Below are positions 35,485 through 43,745 of a stretch of DNA of 64,000 nucleotides, piece after piece. Source of the stretch: VXNE01 sp965116625 (lineage in GTDB: Bacteria > Pseudomonadota > Gammaproteobacteria > Pseudomonadales > Azotimanducaceae); NCBI GenBank assembly GCA_965116625.1, contig OZ220717.1:4278001-4342000 (forward strand), given 5' to 3'. How positions within the stretch are numbered: the first letter of the stretch is position 1; each line of letters opens with the position of its first letter. Made by a program: the position numbers and the translations under genes. The notes beneath the pieces were generated by a model. The model was not told the origin of the DNA. It did no database searches and saw only the letters and a list, made by a program, of their open reading frames with translations.

Positions 35485-36939
35485 ATGCGTAACCCCCGGG
35501 TCATCAAGCTCCTGCGGGATGAACTGTCCGCCGGCAGCGTCGTCACCGACACCCACGCGCTGACACCCTTCGAAACCGACGGCCTCACGGCGATCAGGCA
35601 AAAGCCCTGGGTCGTCGCCCTTCCCGAGACGGCCAGGCAGGTTCGCGCGGTGCTGGGCATCTGCCGCGAGCATCGCGTGCCGGTGGTCACGCGCGGTGCC
35701 GGGACCGGCCTTTCCGGCGGCGCGCGCCCGCTCGCCGACGGCGTGTTGCTGACGCTCACGAAGATGAACCGAATCCTGGAGGTGGTCCCCCAGGCCCGCG
35801 CAGCGCGGGTCGAACCCGGCGTTCCGAATGCGAAGATCACCGAGGCGGCGGCGCCCTTCGGCCTCTACTACGCGCCCGACCCATCGTCGCAGATCGCCTG
35901 CAGCATCGGCGGCAACGTGGCGGAGAACTCCGGCGGCGTGCACTGCCTGAAGTACGGCCTGACGCTCAACAACGTGCTCGGCATGACGGTGCAGACCCTC
36001 GAAGGCGACGAGCTCGTGCTGGGCGGCAAGACCCTCGACGCACCGGGATACGACCTGATGGCCGCGATGGTGGGGTCGGAGGGGATGCTCGGCGTCGTCA
36101 CCGAAGTGACCGTGAAACTGCTGCCCGAACCGTTCGCCAAGCGCGTGCTACTCGCCGCGTTCGACGATATCCGGCGTGCCGGCGACGCCGTCGCCGCAAT
36201 CATTCGGGGCGGCGTCATTCCGGCTGGACTCGAAATGATGGACGCGCTCGCCATCAACGCCGCCGAAGACTATGCCAACGCCGGGTATCCGCGCGACGCC
36301 GCGGCCATCCTGCTGTGCGAACTCGATGGCACGGACAAGGGTGTCGAGGCTGATGTCGAGACCGTACGCGGCATCCTGGACCAGGCGGGTGCAGCGGAGG
36401 TGCGCATCGCCTCGGGAGAGGCGGAACGCGAAGCACTCTGGCGCGGACGCAAGGCCGCCTTTCCCGCCGCAGGCCGGATGGCGCCCGACTACTACTGCAT
36501 GGACGGTACCATCCCGCGCCGTGAACTGGGGAGCGTCCTGGCGGAGATCGGGGCGATGTCGGAGCGGTTCGGCCTGCCCGTGGCAAATGTCTTTCACGCC
36601 GGCGACGGCAACCTGCACCCGCTCATCCTCTATGACGCCAGTCGGCCCGGAGAACTCGAAAAGGCCGAGGAGTTCGGCGGCGAGATCCTGAAGCTCTGCG
36701 TCGCCCGAGGCGGCACCGTCACAGGCGAGCACGGTGTCGGGGTCGAGAAACTCGACGCGATGTGTGCCCAGTTCACGGACGCGGAACTCGACCAGTTCCA
36801 TCGGCTGAAAGCCGCTTTCGACCCCGAGGGCCTGATGAACCCCGGAAAGGCGATCCCCACGCTCGCCCGCTGCTCGGAACTCGGCGGCATGCATGTCCGT
36901 GGGGGCGCACTGCCGCACGCGGAACTGGAACGTTTCTAG
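35485..36939 (+). CDS. glcD: Glycolate oxidase subunit GlcD (FAD-binding)
   Basis: A 484-residue FAD oxidase subunit of the glycolate oxidase complex, which oxidises glycolate to glyoxylate. The FAD domain has PVVTRGAGTGLSGGARPLAD and CSIGGNVAENSGGVHCLKYG; the C-terminal oxidase part has VANVFHAGDGNLHPLI and VTGEHGVGVEKL. D-lactate dehydrogenases are close relatives, but the order glcD-glcE-glcF just downstream settles it. The stop overlaps the glcE start by one base (TAGTG). Confidence 0.94.
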   Translation: MRNPRVIKLLRDELSAGSVVTDTHALTPFETDGLTAIRQKPWVVALPETARQVRAVLGICREHRVPVVTRGAGTGLSGGARPLADGVLLTLTKMNRILEVVPQARAARVEPGVPNAKITEAAAPFGLYYAPDPSSQIACSIGGNVAENSGGVHCLKYGLTLNNVLGMTVQTLEGDELVLGGKTLDAPGYDLMAAMVGSEGMLGVVTEVTVKLLPEPFAKRVLLAAFDDIRRAGDAVAAIIRGGVIPAGLEMMDALAINAAEDYANAGYPRDAAAILLCELDGTDKGVEADVETVRGILDQAGAAEVRIASGEAEREALWRGRKAAFPAAGRMAPDYYCMDGTIPRRELGSVLAEIGAMSERFGLPVANVFHAGDGNLHPLILYDASRPGELEKAEEFGGEILKLCVARGGTVTGEHGVGVEKLDAMCAQFTDAELDQFHRLKAAFDPEGLMNPGKAIPTLARCSELGGMHVRGGALPHAELERF

Positions 36940-38063
36940 TGGCGCCCGACGGGGACCGCGCCGAGTCGCTCACCGCCGCTGTCGCCGCTGCCGGGGAGGC
37001 CGGGCGTTCCATCACCATCGTTGGCAGCGGCAGCAAGTCGGGCGCACCCAAGGGGTCGGAAACGGTCGCGACGGCGGGCCATGAAGGTGTCGTCGACTAT
37101 CGTCCCGACGAGTTGGTCGTCACCGCCCGCGCCGGTTCGCATCTGGACGACATCGCATCGACCCTCGCGGATGCCGGTCAGGCGCTGCCCTTTGAACCAC
37201 CGCGGTTCGGCGGCCGGGGCACGCTCGGCGGGGCCGTGGGGGCAGGGCTCTCCGGGCCGGGTCGACCCTGGTTTGGCTCGGTGCGCGACGCCCTTCTCGG
37301 CGTCACCATCGTGAACGGCCTGGGCCAGAGACTCTCCTTTGGCGGACAGGTGCTGAAGAACGTCGCGGGATACGACGTCTCCAGGCTGATGGTCGGGGCC
37401 TTCGGCACCCTCGGACTCCTGCTGGACGTCAGTCTTCGCGTTCGCCCCCTGTCGGAAACCTCGGTAACGCTGGCCCGGGAATGTACGCCCGAAACGGCGC
37501 ACGGACTGACTTCGGACCTGCTTCGCCGGCCCCTGCCGGTGACGGCCACCGCCTACTGCGGCGGCGTGCTGCGCATTCGACTGTCTGGCAGCCATGAGGC
37601 TACTGCGCACGCGGCAGAGGGACTCGATCTCGACCTCGAGGTCGAAGACGATGTGTTCTTCGAGGGCGTGCGCGATCACACCCATCCCTTCTTCTCGGGC
37701 TTCCATGGAAGTACGCCTCCACCGACGGGGGGAATGCCAACGCTTTCTCACGCGTCGGCGGCCGGGGCAGATTCCCCGGCTGAAGGCTCCGGCCGTCTAT
37801 GGATGCTCTCCCTACCGCTCGGGAGCACCTTCGCCGAAACTGACACCCTGACGGAGTGGGCCGGCGCCAGGGTCTGGTGGCGAACCCACGCCGACGCGGA
37901 CGCCGTGCGGGCCACCGCGCACGCCGCCGGCGGGTACGCGGCGTCGTTTCCGCCCCGCCTCGCCGATGTCGCCCCGGCAGTAAGGAAATACATGGGCCGG
38001 CTGAAGGCCGCCTTCGACCCCGCCGGCATCCTGAACGCGGAACTCCTGTCGAATGCAGACTGA
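36939..38063 (+). CDS. glcE: Glycolate oxidase subunit GlcE (FAD-binding), with in-frame repeat insertion
   Basis: A 374-residue FAD-domain subunit partner of GlcD. It starts at a GTG that shares one base with the glcD stop. The FAD region is seen in PPRFGGRGTLGGAVGAGLSG and LGQRLSFGGQVLKNVAGYDV; the end is YMGRLKAAFDPAGILNAEL. Between about residues 255 and 284 a palindromic repeat (37700-37790) is translated in frame as FHGSTPPPTGGMPTLSHASA and following residues; the family sequence resumes at LWMLSLPLG. The insertion appears tolerated because both sides stay in frame. The gene overlaps glcF by 11 bases. Confidence 0.9.
   Translation: MAPDGDRAESLTAAVAAAGEAGRSITIVGSGSKSGAPKGSETVATAGHEGVVDYRPDELVVTARAGSHLDDIASTLADAGQALPFEPPRFGGRGTLGGAVGAGLSGPGRPWFGSVRDALLGVTIVNGLGQRLSFGGQVLKNVAGYDVSRLMVGAFGTLGLLLDVSLRVRPLSETSVTLARECTPETAHGLTSDLLRRPLPVTATAYCGGVLRIRLSGSHEATAHAAEGLDLDLEVEDDVFFEGVRDHTHPFFSGFHGSTPPPTGGMPTLSHASAAGADSPAEGSGRLWMLSLPLGSTFAETDTLTEWAGARVWWRTHADADAVRATAHAAGGYAASFPPRLADVAPAVRKYMGRLKAAFDPAGILNAELLSNAD
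37700..37790 (+). repeat. Dispersed palindromic repeat, short subtype, inside glcE
   Basis: A copy of the same family found at 5645, 5762, 47539, 53747 and 53837, about 90 bases. It starts CTTCCATGGAAGTACGCCTC and ends CCCCGGCTGAAGGCTCC. This copy lies inside a coding region and keeps the frame, adding about 30 residues to GlcE. Its middle has changed from the CTTCCCTACGCGTCAG seen elsewhere to CTTTCTCACGCGTCGG, so it is not fresh. Confidence 0.85.
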
Positions 38064-39231
38064 CCTCCCGGCAGAGTTCCTGGCGACGCCGGACGGCGAA
38101 CGCGCGAACGCGATCCTGAGATCCTGCGTGCACTGCGGGTTCTGCAATGCGACGTGCCCGACCTACCAGGTGCTCGGCAACGAACTCGACGGCCCCCGGG
38201 GACGCATTTACCTGATCAAGGGCATGCTGGAGAGGGAGACCCCGAATGCCGCCGTCACAACGCACCTCGACCGCTGCCTCACCTGCCGCGCCTGCGAGAC
38301 GACCTGCCCGTCCGGCGTCAGGTACGGGGAACTGCTCGAAATCGGCCGCGAGTTTCTCGAGCGCCGCCCGAGGCGCGGTCTCTTCGAGCGCCTTGTTCGC
38401 TGGTGGCTGACGCGCATCGTCCCCCGCCCCGAGAAGCTGCGGCGATGGCTTCGGGCCGCCCTGCCGTTCGAACGCCTGGCGCCCCGGCACCTGCGGGCGA
38501 TGCTGCGCCGTCCACCGGAGCCGGATGCGGAGACGGGCACCGGCGGAGTGCTGTTGCTGCAAGGCTGCGTGCAGCGCGTAATGACGCCGGAAGTGAACGC
38601 GCACTTCAGGAAACTGCTCGCGGATCGGGGCATGGCGGCCCGGTTCGACCCCAACGAGGGCTGCTGCGGGGGACTGAACCTGCATCTCGGGAACGCCGAG
38701 CGGGCGCGGTCCGAAATCGCGCACAACCTGGACGCGATGGACTGGTCCAATGCGGAACGCATCGTTTCCTCGGCGACCGGCTGTGGCGTCACGCTGAAGG
38801 AGTATCATCGTATCCTGGCTTCGGCACCGGATTACGCGGCGGCTGCCACGCGTTTCGCGGCGAAAGTCTGCGATGCTTCCGAACTCCTGCACGAATTCGA
38901 GTTCGGCAAGCGCGACGACATGCATCGGGTTGCCTGGCACGCGCCATGCACCCTTCAGCACGGACAGAAAATCAACGGCCGCGTCGAAGACCTGTTGAGC
39001 CGGGCCGGATACGAGTTGGTTCCGGTACGGGATGCGCACCTTTGCTGCGGGTCCGCCGGAAGCTACTCGGTACTGCAGCCCAAGATCGCGAGCGAACTGA
39101 GGGAGCGCAAGACGGCCGCATTGATGGAACACCGCCCCGACGTCATCGCCACCGCGAACATCGGCTGCCAGATGCATCTCGCCGACGGCAGCGACGTCCC
39201 CGTCGTCCACTGGTTACAGTTGTTGCAATGA
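38053..39231 (+). CDS. glcF: Glycolate oxidase iron-sulfur subunit GlcF
   Basis: A 392-residue iron-sulfur subunit that passes electrons from GlcDE toward the quinone pool. Two ferredoxin-type clusters are marked by CVHCGFCNATCP and CLTCRACETTCP near residues 25 and 76. Two CCG-type domains follow: GCCGGLN with SSATGCGVTLKEY, and HAPCTLQHG with HLCCGSAG and TANIGCQMHL. The start at 38053 lies inside the end of glcE, and the stop overlaps the acetyltransferase start by ATGA. Confidence 0.94.
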   Translation: MQTDLPAEFLATPDGERANAILRSCVHCGFCNATCPTYQVLGNELDGPRGRIYLIKGMLERETPNAAVTTHLDRCLTCRACETTCPSGVRYGELLEIGREFLERRPRRGLFERLVRWWLTRIVPRPEKLRRWLRAALPFERLAPRHLRAMLRRPPEPDAETGTGGVLLLQGCVQRVMTPEVNAHFRKLLADRGMAARFDPNEGCCGGLNLHLGNAERARSEIAHNLDAMDWSNAERIVSSATGCGVTLKEYHRILASAPDYAAAATRFAAKVCDASELLHEFEFGKRDDMHRVAWHAPCTLQHGQKINGRVEDLLSRAGYELVPVRDAHLCCGSAGSYSVLQPKIASELRERKTAALMEHRPDVIATANIGCQMHLADGSDVPVVHWLQLLQ

Positions 39232-39794
39232 GACTGCCGGAAGAAATCGTCACGCCGCGCCTCCTGTTGCGGCGGCCACGGGCCGGAGACGGCAACATGA
39301 TCAACCAGGCCGTGCACGAATCGTTCGCGGAACTGTCCCGGTGGATGCAATGGGCGAGGGAACTGCCGACCGTCGAGCAGTCGGAGGCATTCGCGCGGGA
39401 CGCCGCCGTTCGCTACAACAACGGAAGCAGCGCGGAACTCCTGATACTGCACCGGGACACCGGCCGCCTCATAGGTGCCACGGGAATGCCGCGCATCGAC
39501 TGGAACCTGCCCGGCTTCGAGATCGGGTACTGGTGCCGGACCGGGGAAACGGGCAAGGGTTACGTCAGCGAGTCCACATGGTGGCTCGCGAGGGCCCTTT
39601 TCGAGTTGGGCGCGAAGCGGGTCGAAATCCGCATGGACGATCTCAACAGGCGCAGCTGGCGAGTTGCCGAACGCCTCGGCTTCACGTTGCAATCACTGAT
39701 GAAGAAGGACCTGATCGCCAACGACGGCAGTCTCCGGGATACCCGCATCTACGCCGCGTCCGCGCTGGATCAGTTAACCCGGCCGCGCGTGTGA
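39228..39794 (+). CDS. GNAT family acetyltransferase (RimJ/RimL type)
   Basis: A 188-residue acetyltransferase with the N-terminus ETPRLLLRRP-like (EEIVTPRLLLRRPRAGDG) and the acetyl-CoA region GYWCRTGETGKGYVSESTWW followed by KRVEIRMDDLNRRSWRVAER. This is the pattern of ribosomal protein N-acetyltransferases of the RimJ/RimL kind; the substrate is unknown. It starts four bases inside the glcF stop, so it is read with the glc operon. Its last 25 bases overlap the convergent DsbA-like gene. Confidence 0.87.
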   Translation: MRLPEEIVTPRLLLRRPRAGDGNMINQAVHESFAELSRWMQWARELPTVEQSEAFARDAAVRYNNGSSAELLILHRDTGRLIGATGMPRIDWNLPGFEIGYWCRTGETGKGYVSESTWWLARALFELGAKRVEIRMDDLNRRSWRVAERLGFTLQSLMKKDLIANDGSLRDTRIYAASALDQLTRPRV

Positions 39795-40504
39795 CCCGTA
39801 GCTTCGCCCTGTGAGGCCTCGGCCGCCCGCGCTTCGAGTTCCTCGCGCACCAGTTGATCCACGACCGCGAGGGCCTGCTTGCGGCCGAGTTCCATGTTGA
39901 CGACGTATTTGCCCGCCACCACCATCGCCGGCACTCCGACCAGGTCCGCGTCGCGAAATGCGCGATCGATCGCCGCGACGGCCCTGCGAACGCCCGGCTG
40001 ATCGATGGCGGCCAGGAACGCATCCCGCTCGACGCCGTAACCATCGACGAAATCCGCGAGTTGCTGGCGGCCAGTGAACTGGCGATTGCGGTCGTGAATG
40101 GCCCGAAACAGGCGTTGGTGATTCGCTTCGAGTGCCTGCTGCTGGCCAAGTACCACGTGGGCACGCGCCAGGATTTCCGCTCCGCCCGAGAATCCGACAT
40201 GCGCGCGGCGGAAACTCGCCCCCTCCGGCAGGGCCTCCTGCCAATCTTCAAGCATCGGCTCGAAGTTGCGGCACAGCACGCAGGTGTAGGAAAAGTACTC
40301 GACCACCTCCACGGTCCGCGCCCGGGATGCCCGCGCACCCTCGATCAGCCGGTAATGGTCATCCTCGGCGATCTCTCCCCCGGTACCGGTGCCGTAAATG
40401 AGCCCGACCGCCACTGTCAGCACGGCGACGAGCGCGACGAACCCTATGCTCGCGTAGCGGATGAGGCGAATCTTGTCTTCGGCCTTTCGAACTCTCCTTG
40501 CCAT
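39770..40504 (-). CDS. DsbA-like thiol:disulfide protein, membrane-anchored
   Basis: A 244-residue protein with a charged N-terminus, one membrane helix (YASIGFVALVAVLTVAVGLI) and a periplasmic DsbA fold. The redox pair is CVLC in YFSYTCVLCRNFEPML and the cis-Pro region is DLVGVPAMVVAGKYVVN. It likely keeps cysteines of exported proteins oxidised. The anchor is uncleaved, unlike classic DsbA. It overlaps the acetyltransferase gene end-to-end and is divergent from the small glutaredoxin-like gene. Confidence 0.85.
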   Translation of the reverse strand: MARRVRKAEDKIRLIRYASIGFVALVAVLTVAVGLIYGTGTGGEIAEDDHYRLIEGARASRARTVEVVEYFSYTCVLCRNFEPMLEDWQEALPEGASFRRAHVGFSGGAEILARAHVVLGQQQALEANHQRLFRAIHDRNRQFTGRQQLADFVDGYGVERDAFLAAIDQPGVRRAVAAIDRAFRDADLVGVPAMVVAGKYVVNMELGRKQALAVVDQLVREELEARAAEASQGEATGHTRGRVN

Positions 40505-40530
40505 GGTCCGAGTGTGTCACAATTCGCGGC

Positions 40531-40785
40531 ATGAACGAACAATACGTGCTCTACCAGTACGACGCCTGTCCGTTCTGCCGGCGCGTGCGCGCGTTCCTGG
40601 ACCGATCCGGCATTGAAATGCCCATGCGCGACACCATGCGCGACATGGCTGCGTTCCGCGAACTCTGCATCGGCGGAGGGCGTTCCACGGTGCCGTGTCT
40701 CAAGATCACCAGGCCCGACGGCGAGTCCACCTGGCTCTACGAATCGAACGACATCATCGAGTACCTGTCCCGGGTCGCCGCGTAA
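40531..40785 (+). CDS. Glutaredoxin/GST N-terminal-like protein
   Basis: An 84-residue thioredoxin-fold protein with the redox pair CPFC in YQYDACPFCRRVRAFLDRSG and the cis-Pro segment STVPCLKI, followed by ESNDIIEYLSR. It is the length of a glutaredoxin and resembles the N-terminal domain of glutathione transferases. It would act in the cytosol with glutathione. The ATG at 40531 is chosen as the natural family start. An LLM oxidoreductase follows 27 bases later. Confidence 0.85.
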   Translation: MNEQYVLYQYDACPFCRRVRAFLDRSGIEMPMRDTMRDMAAFRELCIGGGRSTVPCLKITRPDGESTWLYESNDIIEYLSRVAA

Positions 40786-40812
40786 CACCACCAATACAAG
40801 GGAAGCGAATCC

Positions 40813-41835
40813 ATGAAACTCGGCCTGTTGGGCGGCTATGGCGGCCGCGTTGTCCACCTCCCCATGGACCGCATTCGGCACGCGGAGACACTCGGCTACG
40901 ACTCCGTGTGGACATCCGAAGCCTACGGCGCGGACGCGGTCTCTCCGGCGGCATGGATCCTGGCGCAGACCGAGCGCATTCGCGTAGGCACCGCGATCAT
41001 GCAGATGGCCGCCCGAACGCCCGCCATGACGGCCATGACCGCCATGACCCTGGCGCAGCTTTCCGGCGGGCGTTTCATGCTCGGCCTGGGCGCATCCGGC
41101 CCGCAGGTGGTAGAGGGCTGGCACGGCGTCGCCTACGGCAAACCCGTCACGCGGCTCAAGGAATACGTTGCGATCGTCCGGAAGATTCTCGCGCGCGAGG
41201 AACCCGTGGTCTTCAACGGCGACCAGTACCAGCTGCCCTTTTCCGGTGCCGGCGCCACCGGTCTTGGCAAGCCACTGAAGAGCATTCTGCACTGCACCGA
41301 GCACGTTCCGATCTACGCGGCCAGCATCACGCCGAGAGGCGTGCGGGCGGCGGCGGAAGTCGCCGACGGGTTCTTCCCGATCTGGATGGACCCCGAGAAG
41401 TGCTCAGTATTCGAGCAACCTGTTCGCGAGGGACTGGAGGCGGCCGGCAGGTCCGCCACGGAGTTCGATTTCGCGCCTTTCGTGACGGTCGTCATGGGCG
41501 ATAGCGTGGAAGAGTGCATGCGCCCCATCCGGGGCAACATGGCGCTCTACATCGGTGGCATGGGGGCGCGCGGCCGGAACTTCTACAATGACTACGCGAA
41601 GACGATGGGCTTCGAGGAAGCCGCTGTCCGGATCCAGGACCTCTACCTTTCCGGCCGCCGCGACGAGGCAATGGCGGCGGTACCGGCCGAACTGATCGAC
41701 GCCTGCCACCTGGTCGGTCCGGCGGACCGCATCCGCGAGCGCCTGCAGCGCTGGAGCGGGACGAACGTCTCGACCCTGATGATCGGCGGCGGCTCCAACG
41801 AAGCCCTGACGCTGATTGCGGAGGAGATGCTCTAG
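40813..41835 (+). CDS. Luciferase-like (LLM class) F420-type oxidoreductase
   Basis: A 340-residue luciferase-like barrel enzyme. The start MKLGLLGGYGGRVVHLPMDR, the SVWTSEAYGADAVSPAAWIL segment, IRVGTAIMQMAARTPAMTAM, SGGRFMLGLGASGPQVVEGW and PIYAASITPRGVRAAAEVAD follow the order of F420-dependent members (TSEAYG and GASGPQVVEGWHG are typical). A plausible AAGGGAAGCG ribosome site precedes the ATG. The substrate is unknown. Confidence 0.86.
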   Translation: MKLGLLGGYGGRVVHLPMDRIRHAETLGYDSVWTSEAYGADAVSPAAWILAQTERIRVGTAIMQMAARTPAMTAMTAMTLAQLSGGRFMLGLGASGPQVVEGWHGVAYGKPVTRLKEYVAIVRKILAREEPVVFNGDQYQLPFSGAGATGLGKPLKSILHCTEHVPIYAASITPRGVRAAAEVADGFFPIWMDPEKCSVFEQPVREGLEAAGRSATEFDFAPFVTVVMGDSVEECMRPIRGNMALYIGGMGARGRNFYNDYAKTMGFEEAAVRIQDLYLSGRRDEAMAAVPAELIDACHLVGPADRIRERLQRWSGTNVSTLMIGGGSNEALTLIAEEML

Positions 41836-41904
41836 TGGCGTGTGACACGACACTCGCGGTGAACTCAAGGTCCGCCAACCCGTGCGGACCGGGATAGACC
41901 GTCG

Positions 41905-42579
41905 ATGACCGTCTGGCTGTTCATCGTCGTTGCCGTCGCCGTCCTCTGCATGCCGGCCATCGCCCTGCGCTTCCTGCTGAACGGAAGTCTCGACTCACTC
42001 CACGTCCTGCTCAGCTTCTTCTTCTCGCTCAACCTGGTGGTGAGCTACTGGGAGATCTGCCTCTACCTTCGGAGGGACTACATCGAGCGGCGGGTGGTCT
42101 TCTGGCGCGAGCAGCGCGAACAGCGGCAACGATCCCCCGCACGGCTGTTCCTCCAGCAACGCGTGACGGCGCGCAACGCGCTCTCCGCGTCCTTCTGGGC
42201 GGACATCTGGGCGAGCTACTCGCTGTACGACGGCTCTTATGCCGACAGGCGTTCGTTCGGCTTCACCTGCGATATCGGTAACGGCTTCGTTACGCCCCTG
42301 CCATCGCTGGTCCTCTACGCCACGTTCACGGTTCCGTTCCTGCCGGCCACCATCGCCGGCGCTATCGGCGCCATGCTCTTCTGGCAGTGGGTCTACGTCA
42401 CATCCGGATACTGGGTGAGCTTCTTTGTCGCGGGGCGCCACAGGCGGCTGGGCGCCCTGGAAGCGGCGCTCCACGTCCACCTGGCCAATTCCCTCTGGGT
42501 CCTGGTGCCGCTGTTTGGAATCTACGTATCCGTCCGACTGATTCTCGACGGAAACTACGGCGTTCTCGGTCTCGGCTGA
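41905..42579 (+). CDS. Multi-pass membrane protein of unknown function
   Basis: A 224-residue inner-membrane protein with four or five helices: residues 3 to 22, 30 to 52, 125 to 150, 155 to 175 and 190 to 215. The loop between helix 2 and 3 is strongly charged (RRVVFWREQREQRQRSPARL). I do not recognise the family. It follows the LLM gene by 69 bases on the same strand and is convergent with the phosphotransferase gene. No function can be named. Confidence 0.6.
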   Translation: MTVWLFIVVAVAVLCMPAIALRFLLNGSLDSLHVLLSFFFSLNLVVSYWEICLYLRRDYIERRVVFWREQREQRQRSPARLFLQQRVTARNALSASFWADIWASYSLYDGSYADRRSFGFTCDIGNGFVTPLPSLVLYATFTVPFLPATIAGAIGAMLFWQWVYVTSGYWVSFFVAGRHRRLGALEAALHVHLANSLWVLVPLFGIYVSVRLILDGNYGVLGLG

Positions 42580-42594
42580 CCGGGAGTCGAACTC

Positions 42595-43647
42595 CTACCC
42601 GCGCAGCATCTCCTGCACGATCCCCCAGCCCCGCTCGGCACGCTCGCGCGCGGCCTTGTCGTATTCCAGCGCGTGCTCGGAACTCGCGTTGCCGTCGAGG
42701 CCCCGCTTGTAGACTCCCTGCACGATGCCGGCGGAGCGGAACATGTTGAAGGCGATGTAGAACGGCCAGTTCTCGATGGCCGGGCGTTGCGCCTCGCGGC
42801 AATAGGCGTCCACCAGTTCCTGCTCGCCGGGGATATTCAACGCTTCGAGATCCGCCCCCGGGAGGCCCTTGCCCTGCGGGTCGCCGTAGAATTCCTGGCA
42901 CCAGTAGCTCAGGTCCGCCATGCCGTCGCCCAGGGTCGACAGTTCCCAGTCGAGGATAGCGACAACGCGCGGTTCCGTGGGGTGCATGATCAGGTTCCCC
43001 AGCCGGTAGTCGCCGTGCACGATGACCGGCGGCGAGTCGTCCGGCAGATTCCTGGGCAGCCATTCGATCAGCGCGTTCATCGCGTCGATGGTCTCCGTCT
43101 CGGACGCGATGTACTGCCGACTCCAACGGTTGACCTGCCGTGCGAAGTAGTTGCCCGGGCGGCCGAACTCGGCCAGGCCCGCCGCCACCGGATCGACACT
43201 GTGCAGCCGCGCGAGCGTGCGCACCATGTCGAGGTAGATTTCCCGGCGTTCCTCACGACTCACGGCGGGGAGCAGATTGTCCGTCCACAGCCGGCCCCGG
43301 ACATGCTCCATGACATAGAACTTCGTGCCGATCACCCCCGCGTCCTCGCACAGGCAGTGCATTTTCGGCACCGGCACATCCGTGGCTCCCAGGGCGTTCA
43401 TCACCCGGTACTCGCGATCCACCTGGTGCGCCGAGGGCAACAGTTCGCCTGGCGGCTGCTTGCGCATGACGTACTCGCCCCCGGGCGCTTCGACCAGGAA
43501 CGTCGGGTTGCTCTGACCGCCTTCGAACTGCCGGACCGCGAGGGGCTCGCCCGCATATCCATCCACGTGATCCGCCATGTAGGCGCGCAATGCGTCTTCA
43601 TTGAAGCGGTGCGCTTCCCGCACCGGCGTAAGTTCGACTTCGCTCAT
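42595..43647 (-). CDS. Phosphotransferase family protein (ACAD10/11 kinase-like)
   Basis: A 350-residue protein of the APH/choline-kinase fold, closest to the kinase-like domain linked with acyl-CoA dehydrogenases 10 and 11. It has VRQFEGGQSNPTFLVEAPGG and YVMRKQPPGELLPSAHQVDR (the ATP-site Lys), VIVHGDYRLGNLIMHPTEPR (catalytic Asp) and VVAILDWELSTLGDGMADLS (metal Asp). It may phosphorylate hydroxyacyl-CoA or a related small molecule. The ATG at 43647 is the family start; the divergent LLM gene begins 99 bases away. Confidence 0.88.
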   Translation of the reverse strand: MSEVELTPVREAHRFNEDALRAYMADHVDGYAGEPLAVRQFEGGQSNPTFLVEAPGGEYVMRKQPPGELLPSAHQVDREYRVMNALGATDVPVPKMHCLCEDAGVIGTKFYVMEHVRGRLWTDNLLPAVSREERREIYLDMVRTLARLHSVDPVAAGLAEFGRPGNYFARQVNRWSRQYIASETETIDAMNALIEWLPRNLPDDSPPVIVHGDYRLGNLIMHPTEPRVVAILDWELSTLGDGMADLSYWCQEFYGDPQGKGLPGADLEALNIPGEQELVDAYCREAQRPAIENWPFYIAFNMFRSAGIVQGVYKRGLDGNASSEHALEYDKAARERAERGWGIVQEMLRG

Positions 43648-43745
43648 GGATGCATCCTGTCGAGGGCAGGCCAAGGATATACGGTTGCGCCGAGCCGCCG
43701 CAAAATGCGACGCTCCGGCGAACGAACCCCTTACCGGAGCGGACG

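Noticed and set aside
42581..42600. A tRNA-like T-arm, GGAGTCGAACTCC
   Set aside because: Only one stem is seen, no acceptor or anticodon arm is found around it, and it overlaps the end of the phosphotransferase gene.
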